In this document: positions 23,435-34,700 of the stretch, piece by piece | Numbering within the stretch: position 1 is the stretch's first letter | Layout: every line of letters starts with the position of its first letter | NCBI RefSeq assembly: GCF_030253575.1 | Contig: NC_080561.1 | Span: forward strand, 29,238,564 to 29,302,563 | Origin: Rhododendron vialii | Taxonomy: Eukaryota; Streptophyta; Magnoliopsida; Ericales; Ericaceae | Length of the DNA stretch: 64,000 nucleotides | Reading direction: 5' to 3' | Program-made: the position numbers and the translations under genes | The notes under the pieces: generated by a model | Database searches by the model: none | What the model saw: the letters and a program-made list of their open reading frames with translations, nothing else | What the model was told of the DNA's origin: nothing

Positions 23435-23910
23435 TTAATTTGTTGAATTTTTGCAACTATGTACGAGCCAAATGAGAGGGGGAATGGATTCAAGAACAGA
23501 GAACATGATCTCTATCATTTTCCCTCTTCTCTTTCGTTCCTTTTGCATGCTCTCGAGTTTTGCTCTCCCACTGTTAACCAAGCTCGAACCCAACTCCATT
23601 GCAAACCCAGTCTCAATCTCAGAATTAATGCTCTCCAACTTCAGGTGACAAATCCAATAGTCCCTCCCCACCTTCTCCAAATGCGCCTTGGTTTCGCCAA
23701 ACCCGTCATCTTCCAAGCACTCCGAAGCGCCGCCATTTTCAAGACTGGACAATAGCTGTAATCGTCATAGAACCACGAGTAGGAAGAACCCACGTCAGAT
23801 GTGGTGTCACCGTCATTGGGGGCGGAGGGGGGTGCCGTGGAAGTCGACAGTGAACCTGAGGTGGTCTCGCGAAACCAGGTAGTCTTCGATGGTGAACCTG
23901 ATCCTGATGT
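23435..23910 (-). pseudogene. Captured gene fragment of unknown family, frameshifted
   Basis: A serine/threonine-rich frame (TTWFRETTSGSLSTSTAPPS ... SSYSWFYDDYS) gives way near 23745, apparently through a missing base, to a second frame (LENGGASECLEDDGFGETK, KAHLEKVGRDYWI, SEIETGFAMELGSSLVNSGR, LESMQKERKRRGKMIEIM) ending at a stop near 23435. The second part is charged and probably helical. The non-random composition over two frames supports a former coding region. The parent family was not recognised. Confidence 0.4.
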
Positions 23911-24094
23911 TGATGATGATGATGATAAGAGAGAGGGAGAGAGAGAAGATGAAAGAGAAAGAAAAAGTATTTTAACAAGTTCGCTGGGTAAAAAAGTCAT
24001 TACGCAATATAACCGAGCCTATCCAAGTTCGGCAATAATATTTAGGATTGAAATGAAACCAAACCTAAGAACTAGGACCAGCCTTTAATTTTCT
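23435..24094 (-). mobile_element. Pack-MULE-like element 2 (one end defined)
   Basis: Read on the minus strand from 24094, the sequence AGAAAATTAAAGGCTGGTCC and the next ~100 bp (ATTATTGCCGAAC, ATGACTTTTTTACCC) match the left end of element 1 (ATTATTCCCGAAC, ATGACTTTTTTGCCC). Immediately inside comes a GC-rich gene fragment, the same layout as element 1. The other terminus was not located, so the left limit given is only the end of the fragment. Confidence 0.6.
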
Positions 24095-24164
24095 ATAATC
24101 TTTGTACAGTAAAACCACAACCAAACAACACCCAAATTGTTGAACCCAAAAAATTCGACGAATG

Positions 24165-24238
24165 CTACATACACAATTTTTTACCACAACTTCGGACTCA
24201 ATTGTGTCTGGAGTTGTGGTCGAAAGTTATGTATGTAG
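24165..24238. mobile_element. Small palindromic MITE (74 bp)
   Basis: CTACATACACAATTTTTTACCACAACT is mirrored by AGTTGTGGTCGAAAGTTATGTATGTAG with a short loop. No coding capacity. Confidence 0.55.
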
Positions 24239-24486
24239 ACTTTCTTAAAATGTTAATCCTACTGGAATCTAGCGGCTGTTAAATGCCCCACCAAACTTCC
24301 CACCCAATTCATGTAAATATACTAAACTAAAGAGTACTGAACCTCCTCACGTTTGGTACCCATACCAAAAATATTTCATGTTCCCTGGCAGCACCGCCGT
24401 TTAATGCAGCATCGCCACTCCCATCTTCTCTACCGGTTTTCCAACAGTCCACCCATCTTTGCCCTTAAGATTTAAATGGACGGGAG
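24239..24486. other. Spacer without recognisable gene
   Basis: Nothing recognised between the two MITEs. Confidence 0.4.
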
Positions 24487-24870
24487 GGCGGTGCTGTGCA
24501 CGGCAAATCGCCGCCGCTCCGGTCTCGTTTCAATGATTGAAATCGTTCACTTCGAAGAGCTCGTTGAGTAAAAAAAGTGTACCGAAAATCAGCTCGATCG
24601 GATATCATTAAGTGCCTCATCCGGACATTATTATCTTGAAATTATTAAGTGTACCAAAAAATAGTGGATTTTATATATCTAGTGTTTTGGATCCATTCGT
24701 TTTAAGATAATAATGTTTGGATGAGGCATCCGATCATGCTGAGTTTTGGTACACTTGTTCTCTTTGACGAGCTCTACGAAGTGAACGATTTCGATCATCA
24801 AAGCGAGTCCAAAGCGACGGTGATTTACCATGCACAACACGCTGCGTAGCCGGGCTGCGTAGCACTGCCT
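24487..24870. mobile_element. MITE with ~165-bp terminal inverted repeats
   Basis: GGCGGTGCTGTGCACGGCAA, GAAATCGTTCACTTCG, AGAGCTCG and AAGTGTACC at 24487-24640 recur as reverse complement at 24705-24870 (CGAAGTGAACGATTTC, CATGCACAACACGC). The loop is about 60 bp. No coding capacity. Confidence 0.8.
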
Positions 24871-25545
24871 ACAAAAGTTGGCGCAAAACTAACAAATGCG
24901 AAAAAAATTCAAATAAGGACAAAAAGATTTATTTTAAGATAAGTTTAAGTTAAGTTCAAGAGAACACAACCTTAATAGAGAATAGGAAAAATAGATAGTA
25001 TTGGTGCGGTGTTGAAAGAAATGTGAGTAAGTAAAATGAAAAATTGCATTATTCACTAGCATTTTTACATAACAACTGGTGTACATGCTCTAAAAGGTCA
25101 TAATTAATTTTTATCTCTAGGGCTCTCATAATTAAGTATCTGCTTTATAGGGTCTAAAACAAAGCCTTACGTGGCATTTTTCGTCCAAATTTTTAATTTC
25201 TTAGACTAAGTAGGTAACGGTATGATAGTTGAGGGGATGAAACCGTCAAATTAGTAGTTGAGGGATTAAGTACAAAAAAAAAAGTGCATAGTTAAGAGGA
25301 AAAAAAAAACTCATATCCATATAGCCTAGAAAAGAGTATTTTCCCACTAACCTTCAGAAGTACTTGTATATCTTTTCTCTACTTATAAATGAAATGAATT
25401 TTCAAAACTCTTTTTTTCATTTTCCACGATGCTACCCATCCCAAAACTGTATTGGATCTTCCAATGGTCTCACTAGAACATTAAGCCTAGGGGATTAAAT
25501 CTCTCCCACTATTGATGTTCAAAATTTTCATTTGATACTATTAAG
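24871..25545. other. Spacer without recognisable gene
   Basis: AT-rich. The last eight bases (25538-25545, CTATTAAG) are the target duplication of the hAT element. Confidence 0.5.
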
Positions 25546-26092
25546 TAGGGGTGGCAAATTGAACCTAGACCCATTAAGAAATTCAAACCCACCTATTAAA
25601 AAATTAACCCAACCCAACCCATTTATTAGTTGGGTTAAAATGGGTCCAAACCCGTCTAACCCATTTATTATTGGGTCTTAATTGGGTTTCAATTGGATCA
25701 ACTTAAATACCTAATGGGTCATGAATATTACCCAACAAAAAACCTAAACCAAAATGCCTGCAAACACTTAAACTGCATAAATACCTATTGATTTGCGAAG
25801 AACAGAGAAAATCTTTAGAGAGAGAGAGAGAGAAGAAGAAGAAGAAGAATACCTGTTGGGTTTGGGAATTTTCCATTTCGATTGATCGACTTCTCCATTT
25901 GAAGCTCGCTCTCTCTCTCTCTATCTGATAACAAACTCTCTTTTTTTATCAGCCTCTGATAACAAACTCGCGCAAGGTTTTTTTTAAAATCATCTGGTAA
26001 TTAATGTGTTTGGAGAATTTTTTGAAATTTTTTAACGAGTAATAAACTTGAAATGATCTTGCATATTTTGTTAATCAATCTTTGAAGGGGAT

Positions 26093-26256
26093 TCGTCTCG
26101 GCAATGTAAAAAAAATTGATCAAAATTCATAATTTTTTCCAAAAAGACAAGAATAAGAAAAATAAGTTGACTTATTGACTTATTTTTATCTTTATTCAAA
26201 AAATTATGAGTTGCGGTCAAAACTTTTTACTTTTACGATTCCTCTCGTCGAGAAAA
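26093..26256. mobile_element. AT-rich foldback MITE, copy 2
   Basis: ATTGATCAAAATTCATAATT is mirrored by AATTATGAGTTGCGGTCAAA, and the outer edges contain CGATTCCTCTCGTCG and its partner. Same family as the hairpin at 20588-20735. Confidence 0.6.
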
Positions 26257-26716
26257 ATCAATAAGTCACAAAAGTTTGATGCAAAACAAACAAATGCAAA
26301 AAAAAAAAATTCAAATAAAGACAAACAAAAAAAAAGTTAACTTTTCAATCCAAACCCACCCTTAGCAATAATTAATCATATTGATCATTTTCCAATCCCA
26401 AGTGTCAGATCCGAAAAAACGGATGCCACCAGATCGATGATGGTTCGCTTAAGATTAATGTTGATGGTGCTTATAATGCTGTGTTTGAAAGAAAGAACAT
26501 GGAAAGAAAAGAGATGGGAAACGACTTTCACTTCTTCTTTTTTCCCTTACACTTTATTTCCTAGAAATCAATTTTGCAAGCTACTATTGAATATTGATTG
26601 TTAAAGTACATTACTGTTATAAGAGAGATTGGGGGTGGAGATAGCCCACAAATTTGGCCCAATTTGGCATAAGGTTTAAAGAATCTAATCTAGACATAAT
26701 AATCACCAACAATTTA

Positions 26717-29578
26717 TGTCACGCCCTCGATTTTCAACATAAATAATAAACACTTTTAATAAATAAAGTCCTCGCTGTAATACAAATAATACCCCAAAAG
26801 ATCTATTTGTTCACTGTTCTCAAATAAAATTCAAATATTACATTCCAACTCGAAGGCCCTAAATCATCATAATACCAATATCCTAGGGAAATATTATTAC
26901 AATTTACAAATACTATCTTTCCAAAAAAAAATGCTCTTTCAGATCTTGTGCTATGAAATCCTTCTTGAATACTTTTTTTAAAGGTTTGGTCACAAATGCA
27001 CAACATGTACTCCATGTCAACTTCCTTGAATCGTACCTGAAAATGATAGAGTGAGCTACACAAGCCCAGTAGGGAAATCTATACGCAAGCTATTTGAAAA
27101 TGTGATGAATCATACACCTAGACTGAGTGATGAGACGAGATACCACAAAGAAACGTGAGTTTTCCACCACAAACGAGCATACTACAACCAGGAGATCATA
27201 ATTTCATAAAGGTATTCCTAACAGCTCATACGTCAAACTAGAAGCATAAACCAACTCGAATTATCCTAATTAGACCACAACTTATCCTCAACCGTCACTT
27301 GTCCATCGCTACGCAATTTCTCCATTTTGCCTCGATCCATACGAATATGTGATGATCATGCACCAATAGTGGTAGGTGAGCAACATTTTATATGTACAAC
27401 GAACCCCAAGACGCTAATAACAATGAGTATATCTATCAGCAGAACAACACAAACATATCATTGGATTTCCTTTTTTTAACATAATTGATTTATCTTTCAT
27501 TTCTCAAGTATTAGCCACTCCATGCAACAAGAACTAGTTTCCTTGATTTGTACCGAACAAGAGGCTCAGTGAGGAAGAATAGTAATCCAAGATACGGTTC
27601 AAAGTCGAACGACAAGCCAAACATTAGATTAACAACTTTATCTCTCTTTTCATTTCTCAAGCAACACAGGTCATAAGTCTAGCTCAACCAATCAACAATG
27701 CGTGATATGTGATGCAAAACAATGCACCGGGCGATGTTGGGCCCCGTAACCCCCGCCAAGGTCCCACCAAGAAGGTGAACCGGGCTCCGTCCATATTGAC
27801 GTGAATTCCGGGCGGTGTTGGGCCCCGTAACCCTCGCCAAGGTCCCACCAAGAAGGTGAACCAGGCTCCGTCCATATTGACGTGAATTCCGGGCGGTATT
27901 GGGCCCCGTAACCCTCGCCAAGGTCCCACCAATGAGGTGAACCGGGCTCCGTCCATATTGACGTGAATTCCGGGCGGTGTTGGGCCCCGTAACCCTCGCC
28001 AAGGTCCCACCAAGAAGGTGAACCAGACTCCGTCCATATTGACGTGAATTCCGGGCGGTATTGGGCCCCGTAACCCTCGCCAAGGTCCCACCAATGAGGG
28101 GAACCGGGCTCCGTCCATATTGACGTGAATTCCGGGCGGTGTTAGGCCCCGTAACCCTCGCCAAGGTCCCACCAATGAGGTGAACCGGGCTCCGTCCATA
28201 TTGACGTGAATTCCGGGCGGTATTGGGCCCCGTAACCCTCGCCAAGGTCCCACCAATGAGGTGAACCGGGCTCCGTCCATATTGACGTGAATTCCGGGCG
28301 GTGTTAGGCCCCGTAACCCTCGCCAAGGTCCCACCAATGAGGTGAACCGGGCTCCGTCCATATTGACGTGAATTCCGGGCGGTGTTAGGTCCCGTAACCT
28401 TCGTCAACATCCGAAGTTGGATACGACTCCATCCATTGTCCATACTCTATGACATGCCACACCATGATACATACAAAGTTCGATGTCACACGTAGCCGTA
28501 ACACTCGAATCATATCTTCTAAAAATTACTATAAATCGAGTTCTTAATATTTTTGAGTGATTCCAGTCCCAATAGTTGCGCGATTGAACGAAGCTTAAAA
28601 GTCACGAAGGAACCCTTATCAAATCTGCCCTCAAAGGGTGGTTAAACAGGGGTTTTCCCAGGCTACACGAATCTGTCGCGCAGCATGACAGATTGACACA
28701 CCTCCACTCAAACGAACATAACTTTCTGTGTACTAAGAGTTTTAAGACGATTCTAGTGGCAAATGAAAGCTGACTTCAAGACCTTCGAATCGATATAAAG
28801 TTTGCATGAAACGGACATCGGACGAGGAAGTTATGGCCATTCGAAGTGGGCTGACATCCAGAACACGAGACAGATTGCAGACCAGTTTTCTAAAAATCAC
28901 CATCAATTCAATTCTCAACGGTTTCGTATGATTCCAGCGGCATTAGAATGGGCTCTAAGTCTACTCTATTTCATACGAAGGAACCAAAATTCAATCATGA
29001 GTTTAAGAAGGCGTAAAACCCCAAAAACAAAGACACTGTTTCTGCAGAATTTCGGAAATGGAACAAACAACCTCAAACAACGAAACAAAGCACGATCTAG
29101 GTACGTAAACACCGTATAAACGCATAACAAGAGTAAGAGATCCCTACCTCATGGGTTTTGAGCAAAACCCGAACCTTTGACCAAGTCAACCAAGCTCCCA
29201 CGCGGTCCGATCATGATTTTTCTTGGATATTCGGAAAGCCCATGCGCCGTATAACGACTTTAATTCTTGGGCTTTGTTCGGAATCACGCTCTAAGTAGAC
29301 GAAATCGAGGAGAGAAGTGGAGGGAGAGTTTCGGAGGGAGGGAGAGAGCCGAGAGAAAGAAAAAAAAGGAAAAGGGGAAAAAATGGTTTTTTTCCTGTAC
29401 GCCCATATACATATACATATATACTTATCACACTTTCACCCCTGCACTTGCAATTATGTCACATTGATCCCCTAATCTTATAACCATGCCTTTATTCAAA
29501 TTTCCACAATTTACGTCATTACTCGATAATTTTAATATTTCTTAAAAAAAATACGGCCCTAAAATACGGGTCTCTACA
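26717..29578 (-). mobile_element. Solo LTR (2.86 kb), chromovirus-type
   Basis: Runs from TGTCACGCCC to GGTCTCTACA on the plus strand (TG...CA) and is flanked by an exact 5-bp duplication ATTTA (26712-26716 and 29579-29583). This is the signature of a complete LTR left after recombination between two LTRs. The minus strand is the sense strand: it ends GGGCGTGACA like the LTR at 1-1891 and shares the CTACTGGGC...TTTTCAGGTAC block (about 27030-27075). No coding sequence. Confidence 0.85.
27725..28400 (-). repeat. 81-bp minisatellite, about 8 units
   Basis: The unit contains GACGTGAATTCCGGGCGG, CCCCGTAACCCTCGCCAAGG and TCCCACCAA. Because 81 is a multiple of three, two minus-strand frames stay open through the whole array (27-residue period, e.g. 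VTGPNTARNSRQYGRS), so the long open frames here are a by-product. Units differ mainly at AAGAAGG versus ATGAGG and at GTGTT versus GTATT, and the two types alternate. Confidence 0.92.
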
Positions 29579-30690
29579 ATTTAGAAGAGAAAATCAAGTA
29601 AAAAAAACCTCAAAACTCTGACAACAACAACAACAACAGAACCCTTATAGTCCTGATCGTGTCGTTTCCGTATCAAAAATAATTAATAAAACAGAATAAT
29701 TACTACTATCTAAAAGATAGCGGTAAGTACTCCGAGTATCGTCCTCGGGGATTACGAAGGCTGAATTGCAATTGTTCTAATTAATTTCTAACTTAATTCA
29801 GAAAGAGATTTGATTGTTGGATTTCGAAAATATTAAAAGCTAAATTAAATTAAAGCAATTAAGAAATAACTAAAGTTTATGAGAGAAAAGATCTAGGGTT
29901 TCGAATCCACTCGACCCGTTGTAACAATATTTATACGATGGTAAAGGTTAATTATTCGAATCAATCCGGATGTCGTTAGGGTTCGCGGACCCTCACGGTA
30001 TCGCCTAATAATATTTATGAATCACCAAATAGCATGGGGTATCGCCGCCTAGCACGAACCATCTTACTAGTACGATCTGTCTCTGTGGCACGAATCGTCT
30101 AATAGTACGACGCGTCTTACGGAGCATAACCCATCTTACTCAGTTATCACAAACAATTAAGAACTGTTGCATGAACGAGCATAAAAATCTAAAAAATTAT
30201 ACACAAGATTTGATAGAGAAAATTAATACCGCATATAAATCCTTATATCATACAACCACGATTCGAATAATAAAACTCTAAATCAAAATATAAACATTAT
30301 TACACAGAGATCGAGTTTCATCTATACCCTAGAAGAGAGTTTAGCCGGACATCGGAGAGGAGAACATCGGACTGATTTTTCTGTTGACTGCCGTACTGTT
30401 CTCTTTTTCTTCCGAATGCGTGTGAGTCTGTGCCGCTCTCTTTTTTCTCTGTAATGCGTAATAATAATCCTCGCCCTTTGCTCTCGTGACCTTTATAAAA
30501 GCTGTAGCCGACCCTTTTTTAATTCCCTCTTCCGTGGGCTCCACGCAGGCAAGCCTCTAGCAAAAATCTTTTTTCCAAAAATGGTAGCCCATGCCCAGAG
30601 CTGAGAATGGCCTAGGCCTTTCTTTTGCTTGGTCCAATTATAAACAAAATAGGAAGTGTTTGGGCCCACCAAACATGAATCTGTACAAAT

Positions 30691-31663
30691 TGTAGGGAGG
30701 TATTCCCGAGCAGATACATTTAGTTACCAAACACGTGATGTTTGGGAACACGTGGTAAATACGACTGGACTTATCGCCGAGCAGTTCGGTGAACAGCGAT
30801 ATGGACCAGTGATATGAGAAGTCATGGCTATAAATAGACTGTTCGGTTATGATACAGCCGAACAGATGATGTAAAGAACCTAGCACGTGATACGAGTGAT
30901 CACGGGTTGAAAGCAATGCAATCGATATCCGAATAAATGGTACGTGGAACCATAGTTTGAATATAGACAGGACAGTCATCATGCTAAACAAGTGTTCGGC
31001 AATATGGACCAGTGACATGAGAAGTCAATGGTCCAGGAAGGTTGTACGGGCTCAAGGACCAGTTACATGTGAGGTAACTGGTCCAAGCCGTCTGTTCGGC
31101 TATGAGACGGCCGAACAAAGATGGAACTCCAATCGAGAGTAGGAGCAGAGAGAATACTCTGGAAGATTCCAGAATAGTCATGTCTCATATAGGGATAAAG
31201 ATCCCAAGAATATAGGATCTGAGAAAGATACCCAACGAGTATGGGATGTTCGGCTCTTAAAGGAAAAGAATCCTAAAAGGACTCTTTTCCATAAACTGAT
31301 AAAGGAAACGAGACTCCTTGATATCCTGGGTTTCCTATACGAGTTAGGAATCCTATGGCAATAAGGATGCTTGAACAGCAAGCATCCATAAATCTATAAA
31401 TATGAGGAAAACCTAGAGGTGAGAGGTACGCAATACGTTGCATTATTATTGCTTTCCTACTGATAATTAGGGCTGAGTTTTCTAGTACGTGATACTAACA
31501 AAGGCATCGGAGGGCCTTTGCCACGAGAGGCAAAGGTGCACTCACCCCCTGTCTATTTTGCAGATTAGGGTTCAGACGTCGAGCTAGGGTTCCGGTGAAG
31601 AGGCACGAATAAGCCGTTGCAATCCAGTTGATCCGAAGCGTCAATTGTTTTCATCCCCCTACA
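30691..31663 (+). repeat. Tat 5' LTR
   Basis: Runs TGTAGGGAGG...CCCCTACA. TATAAATA at 31395-31402 is a good TATA box. CACGTG motifs stand at about 30729-30734 and 30746-30751. Confidence 0.94.
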
Positions 31664-31665
31664 AT

Positions 31666-31683
31666 TGGCGCCGTCTGTGGGAA
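31666..31683 (+). promoter_or_regulatory. Tat primer binding site
   Basis: TGGCGCCGTCTGTGGGAA begins two bases after the LTR. TGG pairs with the CCA end of a tRNA. The first nine bases equal those of the Athila PBS, but the remainder differs, so the tRNA is not assigned here. Confidence 0.8.
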
Positions 31684-31712
31684 ACGAAAGAATTCCCTTT
31701 TGAAATACGACC

Positions 31713-34700
31713 ATGGTGGAAGTAACTCCAGCAACGCCACATGAACCAAAAGATGTGTTAGATAAGGGAAGGGACAAATCACCACCTGGGGCTCCGAGAA
31801 AGCCCCAGGGTGGGCACAGGAGGAACACGAGTAAGGACCGCCCCCTTACCGTGCATCATAACTCCAAAAATAGAGGAGATGGAGAGACGGCTTCAAGATC
31901 CACGAGAAGGAGTAAATCCCATCAAAGGGATGAATCGATCGCGCACTCCAGGAGTGTGCACCATAGCGACGACGTTCTTGATAGGAAGAGGCAAGAAGTC
32001 GAGGAGTATGCTCGTCTGATTAAAAAACGAGAGCATGAGATCAGAGAATTGGAAAGAATTAGGGAGCATCCGGAGGATTCTGGACTGTCTCGAAGAAATT
32101 CTAGAGGCAGTAGGTATGCTGTGGTACAATACAGAAAAGCTCCTTCACGAGGAAGAAGGAGCAGAAGCAGGAGCAGAAGTCCTGTTATAGGGCGTCATGA
32201 AGCTTCTCCACGAAAAAGGGGAAGAAAAAGTAGAAGCCGAACACCGGAGAGAAGGACTTCTTCATGAAAAAGGAAGAGCAGAGACCGGAGTTCTACCCCC
32301 GAGGAAGAGGACACGAGAAAGCATCATCGAGACAGGTACGAGAGACCTGATGCTGATTGGGTCAAGACTTCGGCCCACAAGTCAAAGGAGCAAGAGGATG
32401 GGACAGTGACTGCACGAGAAGCAGCACGCAAGGCCCTGAGTAATATTGCAGCCTCCCCCTTTACAAGGAGGCTACAAGAAGCAAGGTTGCCGAGCAGAGT
32501 GAAGCACGGTGCATTCGTACTTTACGAGACAAACACGGATCCCGTAGCTCACATACAACATTATCAACAGGCCATGTTTATGCATGAGGGGGATGATTCC
32601 ATCTTGTGCAAGATGTTCCCCTCCAGTCTTGGCAAGGTGGCTTTATCCTGGTTTCATAAGTTGGCCCCACGATCCATATGAGGATGGAGGCAGTTGGCAG
32701 AGGAATTTACTGCTCGGTTTTTAACAAGCAGAAAGGCCCCAAAGACTTTTGAAAGTCTTTCCACCATGAAGCAGGAGGAGAACGAGCAGATCAGGGATTA
32801 TGCAAAGAAGTACTGGGAAACTTTCAACGAGATTGAAAGTTACAGTGAAGAGTATGCAATTGCTACGTTCAAAACTGGCTTGCCTGTTCGGGGAGAGCTA
32901 CGCCGTTCGTTGAATAAACATCCAGTAGCCACCTTGGCTAAATTAATGGAACGGATAGAGCAACACGCCAGAATGGAGGATGACATACTCCGTGAGGATG
33001 GCAGGGCGGTTGCCGAACAGCCGAAAGCACCTGCCAAAAAAGTGGATAAGCCAGAACCCAAGTCTTACAAAGATAGAAGGGAGTACGGGCAGGCTAAGAA
33101 AGAGCCATACAAGGACAAGCAAGCTCCTGACCCCAAGTCCTTCTTCTCTATCACTACGGTTTGGAAGGAGCCAATATACAGGATTCTTTATCGAATAAAG
33201 AATCAGCCATATTTTAAATGGCCCCCAAGTCTAGGCGGAGACAAAGATGCAAAGCGTGCGACGAATCAGCACTGCAGTTACCATAAGGATTGGGGCCATA
33301 TGACCGAGGATTGTGAGGTATACAAAAGGCACCTTGATGATTTGGTCTCTCGGGGCTATCTCAAGGAGTTTATCCAGGAGGACCCAAAAGAGAAAGCTAA
33401 GGCCATGGAACTAGGTTACGAGCAACACCCTAAAGGCGTGATCCATATGATACATGGGTTGGCTGCACCTTATACGAGGAGTGAGGTGAGGCTGTTGCAG
33501 AGACAGATCAAGCATGATCAGCACGTGATGCGGTTGGGAAACAAGAGAGGGCGAGAGACTGATGTATGCAAAGAGAGCATGGCATTCAGTGATGATGATT
33601 TGGGGGAGGTCCAAATACCCCACAATGATGCATTGGTCGTAACCCTGCGAGTTGGGGAATACAACATCGAAAGAATTCTAGTGGACTCGGGCAGTTGTAC
33701 AGAGGTATTGTACTATGATGCATTCAAAAAGATGGGGCTGGCCCAATCAGACTTAGAACAGTCTACAACACCTCTAATTGGGTTCGGTGCAGGAGCAGTC
33801 TGGCCCCTCGGAAAGGTAACGTTACCTGTTCGGGCCGGATCAATGGTGTTAAGAACGGACTTTTTGGTGGTCGATGTCCCATCTTCCTATAACGCGATTA
33901 TAGGGAGGACTTGGTTGCACAGAATGAGAGCAGTCTACTCGACTTATCACCAGATGGTGAAGTTCCCAGGATCAAATGGGATTGAAGTCCTTAAAGGAAA
34001 CCAGAAGGTGGCACAGCAATGCTTGATTTCCATCATTAAAACAGCCCCGAAGGTCCACCATGTTCACACATTAGAAGTACCAGACCAACCAACCATCGAA
34101 GATGTTGGAAGAAGCCCGGCTGAAAAAGTGCTTGAGGGCCTGGAGAAGATTCAGATCAACGAGACTGATCCTGAAAGATATTTTTTGATTGGGGAATCAT
34201 TACCAGCAAACGAAAAGGCTGAGTCGATACGATTTCTAAAAGAATATATTGATGTTTTTGCATGGGTACCTGAGGAAATGCCTGGGGTGGATGCAGATGT
34301 GATCTGTCACCATTTAAACATTGATCCTCTGCATAAGCCGATCATTCAGAAGAAACGAAGGGCAGCCGTACAGCATGTAAATGCTGTGATCGAAGAGGTC
34401 GATCGTTTATTGGAGGCCAAGGCAATACGTGAAGTCTATTACCCAGAATGGTTATCCAACACTGTTGTGGTAAAGAAGAAGAATGGAAAGTGGCGTGTCT
34501 GTGTGGACTTCACCGACCTGAACAAAGCATGTCCTAAGGACAGTTTTCCTTTGCCTAGGATTGACCAATTGGTTGATGCAACCTCTGGTTATGAGCGAAT
34601 GAGTTTTCTCGATGCATATCGAGGATATCATCAGATTGCAATGTTTGAACCTGATCAAGAGAAGACTTCGTTCATCACACCACGAGGGTTATACTGTTAC

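Noticed and set aside
27679..28443. Two long overlapping open frames (254 and 225 codons) on the minus strand
   Set aside because: They are created by an 81-bp tandem repeat whose length is a multiple of three. No start context, no protein family and an LTR location.
30957..31381. Short frames in both Tat LTRs on both strands
   Set aside because: Present identically in the two LTRs with no protein similarity; regulatory LTR sequence, not genes.
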